A DNA stretch of 10,213 nucleotides from UBA3263 sp964508865. GTDB lineage: Bacteria > Bacteroidota > Bacteroidia > Bacteroidales > Muribaculaceae. Below the pieces are notes generated by a model. That model did not search any database and was not told the origin of the DNA. It was given only the letters and a program-made list of their open reading frames with translations. Positions 1-5,640 of this stretch are shown here, in pieces; within the stretch, counting starts at the first letter, position 1; the number at the start of each line of letters is the position of its first letter. The stretch is taken from contig CAZDVP010000064.1 of NCBI GenBank assembly GCA_964508865.1, positions 1 to 10,213 of the forward strand, in the 5' to 3' direction. Made by a program: the position numbers and the translations under genes.

Positions 1-57
1 GCGGGTGCCAACGATGATGAGCAGTTTGAGTTTGCCGTTGTTTTTGAATGAGGTCAT
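1..57 (-). CDS. UDP-N-acetylglucosamine 2-epimerase family, N-terminal fragment (CapG/FnlC/WecB-like)
   Basis: Only the first 19 codons are in the window; the gene continues past its left edge. The visible protein starts MTSFKNNGKLKLLIIVGTR. The hydrophobic strand followed by VGTR is the N-terminal signature of non-hydrolysing UDP-GlcNAc 2-epimerases (WecB, CapG, FnlC), where GTRPE normally follows. The ATG lies 3 nt after the capF stop codon, so the two are almost certainly co-transcribed. In the UDP-L-FucNAc pathway the third enzyme (CapG/FnlC) is a 2-epimerase of exactly this family and follows CapE and CapF, so context favours CapG/FnlC over a general WecB. The fragment is too short to tell them apart by sequence. 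Confidence 0.75.
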   Translation of the reverse strand, partial: MTSFKNNGKLKLLIIVGTR

Positions 58-60
58 GTT

Positions 61-1683
61 TTATTTGTCGGATTTAGTTACCGGATCGAAGAAGGTGTCG
101 GGGCGGTTGGGGTCGAAGATTTCGTTGCAGTACATTACTGTTACGAGGTCGTCGGTGTTGGAGAGGTTGATGATGTTGTGGGTGTAGCCGGGCAACATGA
201 TCACGGACTGAATTTTGTCGCCGGAAACGAAAGCCCCCCTTATTCCCCCCTCAAGGGGGAGATATCTAAGCGCATTTTTAATCACACCGGCAACATTGTC
301 GGGCGAGAAGCGGACTTCGTTGTTGGTGAATCGGATAACGTTGTAGCCATGAGCCTGAAGCCAGTCGGTTCTTTGTTTATCGAGTTCTATTTGTTCCGGA
401 TTTTCATGGTAGCCACCATCAATTTCAACAATAAGACCTTTTTCCAGATTTACGAAATCAACGATGTAGTCTCCAATAACGTGTTGACGCCTGAATTTGG
501 CGTCCAAACCATTGTTTCTAAGGATGTTCCACAACAGTTGTTCGGCTTCTGTCGCTCCTTTTCGCAATTCTTTTGCGTTATTTTTCAGCAAGTTGTAGTT
601 TAGCGGATTTGCCGTTTTAAAGGGGCTTGGAACTTCCCCCCTTGTGGGGGGATTGAGGGGGGCTGCCTCGTTTCGCAGCATAATCAGGCCGTGGCCGGAA
701 ACTACGATGAATTGTTCCCATTTGGTGTTATGCCAGTGCTGGCCTTTGGTTACGCCGGGTTTGGAGATGTTGATGCTGACCTGGCCGCAGTTGAGCGTGT
801 GGACCAGTTCGGTGAATGAACCGCGCTGGTCAACTTTCATCTGCAGGTCAAAAATTGTTTTGTCCTGTGGCAGGTAGCTCAGATAGGTGGAGTATAGGCG
901 TTTGGCAAAGCTGTCGGCCGGAATCTGGGGAATCATCAGCGTTCGGGGCATGTCGGCAAACTGATGCAGCAGATCAACGATTTCGCCCAGTGTGACGCGG
1001 AAAGTGGTCGGCACTGCGCAGTAGCGGCCGTCGGGGGTCAGAACTGCGTCCAGGCCGTTGAATTCGCAGTGGTGCTCTTTGCCTTGCAGCGCAAGAATCA
1101 TTTCTTCAACGAGGTCGTCGATATAGAGCAGCTCGAGTTCAACCGAGGGGTCGTTGACCTGGATGGGCAGGTCGTTGGCAATGTTGTTGCAGAAGGTGGC
1201 AACGGCCGAGTTATAGTTCGGGCGACACCATTTCCCGAACAGGTTCGGAAAGCGGTAAACGAGCACTTTGGCGCCGGTTTCGTCGGCATAGTTGAAAAAG
1301 AGTTCCTCGCCGGCTTTTTTGCTTTCACCATAGGGGTGGCCGGCATAGCGCCCGATCAGGGTTGCCTGAATGGAGCTTGAGAGCATAACCGGGCAGGTAT
1401 TGCCATGCTTTTTGAGAGTGTTGATCAGGGTGGAGGCGAATCCGAAGTTGCCTTTGCGGAAGTCTTCGGGGTTTTCGGGGCGGTTCACTCCGGCAAGGTT
1501 GAAAACGAAGTCGGCTTCGCGGCAGTAGCGGTCGAGCTCCTCGGGGGTCGAGTCGATGTCGTATTCAAACACCTCGTCGATCTCAACGGGGTAATTCCTG
1601 GCTTTGCCCTCCTTAATATTATTCAGCTGGGCGCACAAGTTGCGTCCAACAAAGCCTTTTGCGCCTGTAACCAAAACTTTCAT
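61..1683 (-). CDS. capF: CapF/FnlB/WbjC-type sugar-nucleotide epimerase-reductase, interrupted in frame by a DUF559 nuclease domain
   Basis: The protein is 540 residues; its S. aureus relative has about 370. Residues 1-280 are an extended SDR with the NAD(P)-binding GAKGFVG (G7, G10, G13), serines 102-104 and Y118-x3-K122. Residues ~282-540 are a cupin domain with the metal-site pattern QHWHNTKWEQ (H316, H318, E323) and GYTHNI (H502), ending in the family-typical NRPDTFFDPV. In characterised CapF the cupin domain catalyses C3 epimerisation and the SDR domain the NADPH reduction, giving UDP-2-acetamido-2,6-dideoxy-L-talose, precursor of UDP-L-FucNAc. Residues ~341-484 do not belong to CapF. 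They are a DUF559 domain flanked by translated inverted repeats, inserted between the cupin strands ending IMLRNE and starting FVSGDK. The start overlaps the wbuC stop by 4 bp (ATGA). Whether the chimera is active is unknown. Confidence 0.9.
   Translation of the reverse strand: MKVLVTGAKGFVGRNLCAQLNNIKEGKARNYPVEIDEVFEYDIDSTPEELDRYCREADFVFNLAGVNRPENPEDFRKGNFGFASTLINTLKKHGNTCPVMLSSSIQATLIGRYAGHPYGESKKAGEELFFNYADETGAKVLVYRFPNLFGKWCRPNYNSAVATFCNNIANDLPIQVNDPSVELELLYIDDLVEEMILALQGKEHHCEFNGLDAVLTPDGRYCAVPTTFRVTLGEIVDLLHQFADMPRTLMIPQIPADSFAKRLYSTYLSYLPQDKTIFDLQMKVDQRGSFTELVHTLNCGQVSINISKPGVTKGQHWHNTKWEQFIVVSGHGLIMLRNEAAPLNPPTRGEVPSPFKTANPLNYNLLKNNAKELRKGATEAEQLLWNILRNNGLDAKFRRQHVIGDYIVDFVNLEKGLIVEIDGGYHENPEQIELDKQRTDWLQAHGYNVIRFTNNEVRFSPDNVAGVIKNALRYLPLEGGIRGAFVSGDKIQSVIMLPGYTHNIINLSNTDDLVTVMYCNEIFDPNRPDTFFDPVTKSDK
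233..262. repeat. Left terminal inverted repeat of the DUF559 element
   Basis: It reads GCCCCCCTTATTCCCCCC and then TCAAGGGGGAG. Against the reverse complement of 634-663 it shows 3 mismatches over 27 positions. It is itself a hairpin: C245-250 pairs with G255-259 across a TCAA loop. In the capF frame it is translated as LPLEGGIRGA without a stop. Confidence 0.85.
634..663. repeat. Right terminal inverted repeat of the DUF559 element
   Basis: It contains a perfect 6-bp hairpin CCCCCC-TTGT-GGGGGG (636-651) followed by ATTGAGGGGGGC, the counterpart of the left end. In the capF frame it is translated as PLNPPTRGEV, so both ends are read through by the host gene. Confidence 0.85.
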
Positions 1684-2075
1684 ATTGTCAGAATGTCTTC
1701 CGGTGAGGTCGGCTCATAGGGGCCGTCTTTTGCTTCGAAAATAACTGTGCCCGGCTCGAGCGACACGATTTTGTGCCAGCGGCCGGCAACTATGTCGACT
1801 CCGCAGCAGTCGGTGCCCGGCTGCATAACGACGCGCTCGGTTTCGCGGCCCATGTCGTCATAGAAAATTTCTTCGGCTTTGCCGCGCAGAACTATGCAGG
1901 TTTCCGAGCTGGCGCGGTGGCGATGAATCGGCAAAACGGTTTCCGGCTCAATGGCGTTGAGCATGCGCTGCGACCGGTCTGCCGCCGAGTTGCGCATGTC
2001 AAGATTCATGCGCTTGCGCGGCGACTCGGCAGCCTGGGCCGAAACCTTGTCAAACAGTTCGTTATTCAGTTTCAT
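1680..2075 (-). CDS. wbuC: WbuC-family cupin protein
   Basis: A 131-residue single-domain cupin of the WbuC family, which accompanies fnl (UDP-L-FucNAc) genes in O-antigen clusters such as E. coli O26. The N-terminal part has RKRMNLDMRNSAADRSQRML. The metal-binding cupin core is LPIHRHRASSETCIVLRG (H51, H53, E58), followed by the second motif GRWHKIVSLEPGTVIFEAKDGPY (H101, E114). It is presumably a cytoplasmic metalloprotein, and its biochemical role is not firmly established. The gene lies between capE and capF, 24 bp after capE, and its TGA overlaps the capF ATG by 4 bp, so translation is probably coupled. The cupin fold alone would also suit a sugar-nucleotide isomerase, but the family match and neighbours favour WbuC. 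Confidence 0.85.
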   Translation of the reverse strand: MKLNNELFDKVSAQAAESPRKRMNLDMRNSAADRSQRMLNAIEPETVLPIHRHRASSETCIVLRGKAEEIFYDDMGRETERVVMQPGTDCCGVDIVAGRWHKIVSLEPGTVIFEAKDGPYEPTSPEDILTI

Positions 2076-2099
2076 TTGGTCTACCTTCCGGGGCTGGGA

Positions 2100-3149
2100 T
2101 TACTGAACAAAATTGCCTTCGCCGCTGAGCTCGCGCTTAATATAGTCGAGCGCGCCGATTTTGGCTTTGGTTTCCTCAACGTTGAGCTGGCGGGTATTGT
2201 TGGAGTTAAACTCGGTCAACACGTTGCGCGTTTCGTCGCCTTCCTTGAAGAACTTGTCGTAGTTCAGGCCGCGGTTATCGGCCGGAACGCGATAGAAGTT
2301 GCCCAGGTCAACCGCCTTGGCGCACTCCTCGTTGGTCAGCAGTGTTTCATACATCTTTTCGCCGTGGCGGATACCGATAACCTTAATCTCTTCCTTCTTG
2401 CCGCCGAAAAGCTCGCAAACCGCCTCGGCCTGAGTGCCGATGGTGCAAGCCGGCGCCTTCTGCACCAGAATGTCGCCGTTTTCGCCGTGTTCAAAAGCAA
2501 ACAGAACCAGGTCAACAGCCTCGTCAAGGCTCATGATAAAGCGCGTCATCGACGGCTCGGTCAGCGTAATGGGGTTGCCGCTGCGAATCTGCTCGATCCA
2601 CAAAGGAATCACCGAGCCGCGCGAGCACATAACGTTGCCATAGCGCGTGCAGCAGATTTTCGTTTTGCCCGAATAGCGGCTCTTGGCCACTGCAACCTTC
2701 TCCTCAATCGCCTTGGTGATACCCATGGCATTGATGGGGTAGGCCGCCTTGTCGGTCGACAGGCAGATAACCGCCTCAACTCCGGCCTCAACAGCTGCCG
2801 TCAGCACATTGTCGGTGCCGATAACATTTGTCTTTACAGCCTCCATCGGGAAAAACTCGCAGCTGGGCACCTGCTTTAGCGCGGCGGCGTGGAAAATATA
2901 GTCAACGCCCGGCATTGCGTTGCGACACGACTGCAAATCGCGCACATCGCCAATATAAAACTTAATCTTGTGGGCCACTTCCGGATAACGCACCTGATAC
3001 TCATGGCGCATATCATCCTGTTTCTTCTCGTCGCGGCTAAAAATGCGGATTTCCTTAATATCCGTAGCCAAAAAGCGGCGCAGAACCGCATTGCCAAAGC
3101 TGCCGGTTCCGCCGGTAATCAGCAAAGTCTTATCCTTAAAAATCGACAT
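2100..3149 (-). CDS. capE: UDP-N-acetylglucosamine 4,6-dehydratase/5-epimerase (CapE/FnlA/WbjB type)
   Basis: A 349-residue extended SDR, the usual family length. The Rossmann motif is LLITGGTGSFGNAV (G13, G16, G19). The active-site stretch STDKAAYPINAMGITK places D133 and K134 as in other inverting and retaining dehydratases. The position normally held by the SDR tyrosine is M142, giving M-x3-K146, the variant I recall for the CapE/FnlA branch. The C-terminal ~60 residues (NYDKFFKEGDE to NVEETKAKI) match the C-terminal extension of polysaccharide-biosynthesis SDRs. The reaction is the first step to UDP-L-FucNAc, converting UDP-GlcNAc to the 4-keto-6-deoxy-L-arabino intermediate used by CapF. 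It follows upxY by 36 bp and precedes wbuC by 24 bp. A PseB-like function is the main alternative, but the WbuC, CapF and 2-epimerase neighbours argue against it. Confidence 0.93.
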   Translation of the reverse strand: MSIFKDKTLLITGGTGSFGNAVLRRFLATDIKEIRIFSRDEKKQDDMRHEYQVRYPEVAHKIKFYIGDVRDLQSCRNAMPGVDYIFHAAALKQVPSCEFFPMEAVKTNVIGTDNVLTAAVEAGVEAVICLSTDKAAYPINAMGITKAIEEKVAVAKSRYSGKTKICCTRYGNVMCSRGSVIPLWIEQIRSGNPITLTEPSMTRFIMSLDEAVDLVLFAFEHGENGDILVQKAPACTIGTQAEAVCELFGGKKEEIKVIGIRHGEKMYETLLTNEECAKAVDLGNFYRVPADNRGLNYDKFFKEGDETRNVLTEFNSNNTRQLNVEETKAKIGALDYIKRELSGEGNFVQ

Positions 3150-3185
3150 AATGTATGTTTTTGTATTAAAAATTCGGGGGTGGGG

Positions 3186-3788
3186 TTAGAGTTTGGCGAG
3201 GGCGAGGGGGGAGATGCTGACGGTGGCGCCGCCGAGAATGCCCATCTGAACGATGAGTTTGTGGGTGGAGTCGTCGGCGGTGTGCATGACTATGCCTTCG
3301 AGGCCCTGGAGTTTGCCGCGGATAACGCGCACTTTTTCGTTGGCCACGAAGGGGCCGGGCATGAATTCTACGGCGTGGTCCGACTGGCCGAGCATGAAGC
3401 GCAGGGTCTGAATCTGCTCGTCGGGGATAATGGCCACGGGTTTGTTGAGGGTTCCGGATTCTGCCGAGCGGTTAACCAGAAAGCGGTTGATGAAAGGCAG
3501 GCTGACGATTCGTCGGCGCTGGGTGTCGGTGCAGCGGATAAACACCATCGATGGAATGACTATGCGTGCAACCATTTTGCGGCGGCCGTTTTTCCAGATG
3601 CGGAGCTCGTCCTGGCTTGCAACGAAGCTTTCCAGGCCCATTTGGGTGAGGTTGTCGGCGGCTTTTTTCTCGTGGCGGGAGTTGACGATGGCCACATACC
3701 AGTTCTGATTGGCTACGCCTACGGCGCCGTCAACGCCCGTTGCGGGCCCTGCCGAAATGATTGGTTTATGTTCTGCTGTTTCAGTCAT
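3186..3788 (-). CDS. upxY: UpxY-family (NusG paralogue) capsule transcription antiterminator
   Basis: A 200-residue protein. After a variable N-terminal ~27 residues comes a NusG N-terminal domain: NWYVAIVNSRHEKKAADNL (W30, Y31, R38, E40) with the buried strand VIPSMVFIR (77-85). A KOW motif follows (VRVIRGKLQGLEGIV, 153-167). In Bacteroides, UpxY proteins are encoded first in each capsular operon and act on their own 5' leader to prevent premature termination. That matches this position: first gene of the minus-strand polysaccharide operon, with a structured leader and a promoter directly upstream. No UpxZ partner gene follows; capE comes next after 36 bp. The chosen ATG leaves a leader of about 45 nt. 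A later start near residue 27 would trim the unconserved N-terminus but lacks an obvious in-frame ATG. Confidence 0.9.
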   Translation of the reverse strand: MTETAEHKPIISAGPATGVDGAVGVANQNWYVAIVNSRHEKKAADNLTQMGLESFVASQDELRIWKNGRRKMVARIVIPSMVFIRCTDTQRRRIVSLPFINRFLVNRSAESGTLNKPVAIIPDEQIQTLRFMLGQSDHAVEFMPGPFVANEKVRVIRGKLQGLEGIVMHTADDSTHKLIVQMGILGGATVSISPLALAKL

Positions 3789-3804
3789 TTAGAACGCAGC
3801 GCAT

Positions 3805-3830
3805 AAATCGCCTCGCGGTTGAGACGATTT
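3805..3830 (-). promoter_or_regulatory. Strong hairpin in the upxY 5' leader
   Basis: On the minus strand AAAUCGUCUC and GAGGCGAUUU form a continuous 10-bp stem (one G-U pair) around the 6-nt loop AACCGC. It begins only a few nt after the inferred transcription start and ends 16 nt before the upxY ATG. There is no U-tract after it, so it is not an intrinsic terminator. It is a candidate recognition or pause element for UpxY; that role is inferred. Confidence 0.6.
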
Positions 3831-3839
3831 ATTAACGTG

Positions 3840-3847
3840 CAAATTTA
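3840..3847 (-). promoter_or_regulatory. Bacteroidota-type -7 box for the upxY capsule operon
   Basis: The minus strand reads TAAATTTG, a match to the -7 consensus TAnnTTTG, followed by CAC. It lies 52 nt upstream of the upxY ATG, and transcription would start near 3832-3834. A TTTG -33 box is not present at the usual 19-21 nt spacing, so the promoter may be weak or activator-dependent. Confidence 0.6.
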
Positions 3848-3872
3848 CTAAAAAATAATGGTTTTTCATAGG

Positions 3873-3884
3873 TTTTGCGCAAAA
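3873..3884. promoter_or_regulatory. Perfect 12-bp palindrome between divergent promoters
   Basis: TTTTGCGCAAAA is perfectly symmetric and lies about 25 bp upstream of the upxY -7 box, between it and the divergent promoter at 3933. A second imperfect dyad follows at 3886-3913 (TGTTAATTC and GAATTGTAACA). They could be operators for a dimeric regulator. This is structural evidence only. Confidence 0.35.
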
Positions 3885-3932
3885 ATGTTAATTCTTGTTT
3901 ACGAATTGTAACACGCACCGGAAATCTGCGGT

Positions 3933-3964
3933 TTTGGAATTATCCTGTTTTTTGCCTAACTTTG
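3933..3964 (+). promoter_or_regulatory. Promoter of the DUF3791-DUF3990-DUF3791 cassette
   Basis: A -33 box TTTG (3933-3936) and a -7 box TAACTTTG (3957-3964) are 20 nt apart, matching the Bacteroidota housekeeping consensus at both elements. Transcription would begin near 3971, leaving a leader of only about 10 nt before the ATG at 3981. Confidence 0.75.
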
Positions 3965-3980
3965 CACAAATGAAATAATC

Positions 3981-4232
3981 ATGGCATCGAATACGAAATT
4001 GAAATCCAACAGCAAACCTGACAGGAATGTTATTGAGTATGTAATGACCGCCATTGTGGAATTTGCACGCCACCATTCTATGTCTATCAAAGACGCCAGT
4101 AATTACCTCAATCGGTATAAGGGCATCGGTTTTCTTACTGAGTTCTACGACGTGGAGCACACACTGTCGTTCAATGATTGTGTGGCTGACCTTACCGTTG
4201 TGTGCCATAATAACGGAGGACTCCTGCGATGA
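3981..4232 (+). CDS. DUF3791-like small protein, first gene of a three-gene conflict-like cassette
   Basis: An 83-residue soluble protein without a signal peptide or membrane segment. After a polar N-terminal tail (residues 1-14), the sequence NVIEYVMTAIVEFARHHSMSIKDASNYLNRYKGIGFLTEFYDVEHTLSFNDCVADL has the helical pattern of DUF3791 proteins: a hydrophobic helix, an alternating 'S-x-K-D-A' helix, a 'GIGFL' turn and a 'YDVEHT' motif. The family often sits directly before DUF3990 genes, as here. Its TGA overlaps the next ATG by 4 bp, indicating translational coupling. The ATG at 3981 lies shortly after the inferred transcription start. It may be an antitoxin or accessory partner of the DUF3990 protein; that is inference from gene order and size. 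Base composition from here to 4923 is lower in GC than the flanking genes. Confidence 0.7.
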   Translation: MASNTKLKSNSKPDRNVIEYVMTAIVEFARHHSMSIKDASNYLNRYKGIGFLTEFYDVEHTLSFNDCVADLTVVCHNNGGLLR

Positions 4233-4702
4233 TACTTTACCACGGCTCGAACACCGTTATTGACAGCATTGATTTGAATCGCTGTCGCCCTTACAAGGAC
4301 TTTGGCAAAGGGTTTTACCTAACGGATATAAAGGAGCAGGCACAGCGCATGGCTGCGCGAACTGTCAAAATGTTTAAGGGAGTTCCGACGCTCACGACTT
4401 TTGAATTCGATATCGAAGCGGCTTCGGCGGCAGGCTTGAGTATTAAGGTTTTTCATTCTCCTGATAGAGAGTGGGCCAAGTTCGTTATGAGTAACAGGGA
4501 CTTGAATGTCCCGCAGCCGGCTCATGACTATGATATTGTTATCGGACCGGTTGCTGACGATACAATTGCACGCTTGCTGCGAATGTTTACGGAAAATTTT
4601 ATTAACGAGGAGCAGCTTTTGCGTGAATTGACTTTCTCAAGAGTCACATCGCAATACTTTTTTCATACCGAAAAAGCAATTGAATTTCTGAGAATGTTAT
4701 GA
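4229..4702 (+). CDS. DUF3990 family protein, ADP-ribosyltransferase-like
   Basis: A 157-residue cytoplasmic protein. The N-terminus MILYHGSNTVIDSID and the following KDFGKGFYLTD match DUF3990. They also fit the ADP-ribosyltransferase pattern in which a YHG histidine (H5) and a GKGFY tyrosine (Y30) bind NAD. Further conserved-looking blocks are HSPDREWAKFVMSNR (76-90), YDIVIGPVADDTI (101-113) and SQYFFHTEKAIEFL (131-144). The last block may hold the third catalytic position, but I cannot assign that residue. The gene overlaps both neighbours by 4 bp (ATGA at 4229 and 4699) and lies between two DUF3791-like genes. A toxin modifying a cellular target with NAD is a reasonable hypothesis. The fold assignment is by motif and the activity is unproven. 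Confidence 0.75.
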   Translation: MILYHGSNTVIDSIDLNRCRPYKDFGKGFYLTDIKEQAQRMAARTVKMFKGVPTLTTFEFDIEAASAAGLSIKVFHSPDREWAKFVMSNRDLNVPQPAHDYDIVIGPVADDTIARLLRMFTENFINEEQLLRELTFSRVTSQYFFHTEKAIEFLRML

Positions 4703-4923
4703 ATAAAAGAAACGCGCAATATTTATTCGAGGGTATTTCTGCGGACGTAGTGCGGTATCTCGTGGAGCGAAACGATATGTCGCTCGAGCAAGCGATTTCC
4801 GCGTTTCATAATTCTGAAACATTCGCTCATCTCGAAGATTTTGAAACAGGATTGTATATTGAAAGCCCGGCCTATGTCTATGGCTTGTTGCTTAGTGAAT
4901 TAGGTGCGCCGGACCAAGATTGA
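4699..4923 (+). CDS. Second DUF3791-like small protein
   Basis: A 74-residue helical protein starting at the ATG that overlaps the DUF3990 stop codon. The segment FEGISADVVRYLVERNDMSLEQAISAFHNSETFAHLEDFETGLYIESPAYVYGLLLSELG resembles another branch of the same small-protein group. Its hallmarks are a 'MS-x-E-x-A' helix, an 'F-x-N-S-x-T' segment and 'ETGLY-x-x-SPAYVY'. It shares general layout but little identity with the first small gene of the cassette. Two dissimilar small proteins bracketing one ADP-ribosyltransferase-like gene could be two antitoxin domains, or an antitoxin plus a targeting factor; this is inference. The DUF2461 gene starts 27 bp downstream with no terminator between, so transcription may continue into it. 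Confidence 0.65.
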   Translation: MNKRNAQYLFEGISADVVRYLVERNDMSLEQAISAFHNSETFAHLEDFETGLYIESPAYVYGLLLSELGAPDQD

Positions 4924-4950
4924 TTCACTGGTATTTTTAATGACAATGAT

Positions 4951-5640
4951 ATGAAGAATGTTGTTTTTGGTTTTCTGAGGAAGTTGAGCCGCAATAATTC
5001 GCGCGAGTGGCTGGCCGAGCATAAGGCTGAATATCAGGCTGCCATGGCTGAGCGCGATGCCGTTGCCCAGAGCTTTATCAACGCCATTGCTTCGGTTGAC
5101 CCCGATGCGGCGAATATGCCTGTCGGTCAGTGTGTTTACCGTCTGATGCGCGACACCCGCTTTTCCGAGGACAAGACGCCCTATAAAACCCACGTCGGCA
5201 TTTTTGTTTGTCCGCCGCTGGGCAAGAAGTCGCTCCTGTCGGGCTATTATCTTCATCTTGAGCCCGGAGCGTCGGGCCTTTATGGCGGCAACTACGAGCT
5301 GCCAACCCCTTATCTGACCGCCATTCGCAACGACATCCGCGATAATATCGACGAATATCTGTCGATCGTTGAATCGCCGGAGTTCAAGGCGTTTTTCCCA
5401 ACAGTTGGCAGCAATTTGCTGAAAACCGCGCCCAAAGGTTTTGAGCGCGATTGGCAATTTATAGATTATGTGCGCCCGCGTGAGTTCGGAGTAATGATGC
5501 CGCTGGCCGACGACTTTTTCAACAGCGCCGATTTCGCCGACCGGCTGATTCCGGCTTTGGCTCAGATCAAGCGACTTAACGATTTCATCAATTTCGCCTT
5601 GACCGAGTCGGGGCTGCCGCTGATGCGCCAGTGCCGCTGA
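4951..5640 (+). CDS. DUF2461 domain-containing protein
   Basis: A 229-residue protein matching DUF2461 (TIGR02453) along its full length. The N-terminal signature is FGFLRKLSRNNSREWLAEHKAEY (6-28). The central conserved RDTRFSEDKTPYKTHVGIF is at 67-85, followed by SGYYLHLEPGASGLYGGNYELP (97-118). The C-terminal part contains LKTAPKGFERDW and a hydrophobic 'REFGVMMPLADDFF' stretch typical of the family. There is no signal peptide, so it is probably cytoplasmic. The family is widespread in Bacteroidota and its biochemical function is not established. Its last 53 bp overlap tail-to-tail with the convergent Sel1-like gene. It may share a transcript with the DUF3790-series cassette upstream (gap of 27 bp), but its GC-rich codon use is like the rest of the chromosome. 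Confidence 0.9.
   Translation: MKNVVFGFLRKLSRNNSREWLAEHKAEYQAAMAERDAVAQSFINAIASVDPDAANMPVGQCVYRLMRDTRFSEDKTPYKTHVGIFVCPPLGKKSLLSGYYLHLEPGASGLYGGNYELPTPYLTAIRNDIRDNIDEYLSIVESPEFKAFFPTVGSNLLKTAPKGFERDWQFIDYVRPREFGVMMPLADDFFNSADFADRLIPALAQIKRLNDFINFALTESGLPLMRQCR

Larger units (their letters stand above)
233..663 (-). mobile_element. DUF559-encoding inverted-repeat element inserted in frame in capF
   Basis: About 431 bp bounded by imperfect terminal inverted repeats (233-262 and 634-663). On the minus strand, in the capF frame, it encodes residues ~341-484 of the chimera. Residues ~364-472 match DUF559, a PD-(D/E)xK endonuclease-like family related to Vsr: GATEAEQLLW (E379), FRRQHVIGDYIVDF (D409), LIVEIDGGYH (E420, D422) and GYNVIRFTNNEV. 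The domain looks intact, with no stop codon or frameshift. There is no in-frame ATG inside the element; only TTG/CTG codons (residues 365-366) could serve as an independent start. The interior is visibly more AT-rich than the surrounding capF. No intein splicing motifs are present. I see no clear target-site duplication. Boundaries are set at the outer ends of the inverted repeats and may be a few bases off. Confidence 0.85.

Noticed and set aside
232..668. Intein in CapF
   Set aside because: The insert lacks the N-terminal nucleophile, the block B histidine context and the terminal HN plus Cys/Ser/Thr. Its ends are translated DNA inverted repeats instead.
1773..2879. Long open frame of 368 codons on the plus strand
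   Set aside because: It lies antisense to wbuC and capE, which have full family matches. Its composition is that of a GC-rich shadow frame and it has no recognisable motif.
2889..3806. Open frame of 305 codons on the plus strand
   Set aside because: It is antisense to upxY and the capE start, rich in Gly/Ala/His in the manner of a shadow frame, and has no promoter or family match.
3789..3980. Invertible capsule promoter as in Bacteroides fragilis
   Set aside because: No pair of inverted repeats flanks the upxY promoter. The only strong dyads are a leader hairpin and short palindromes.
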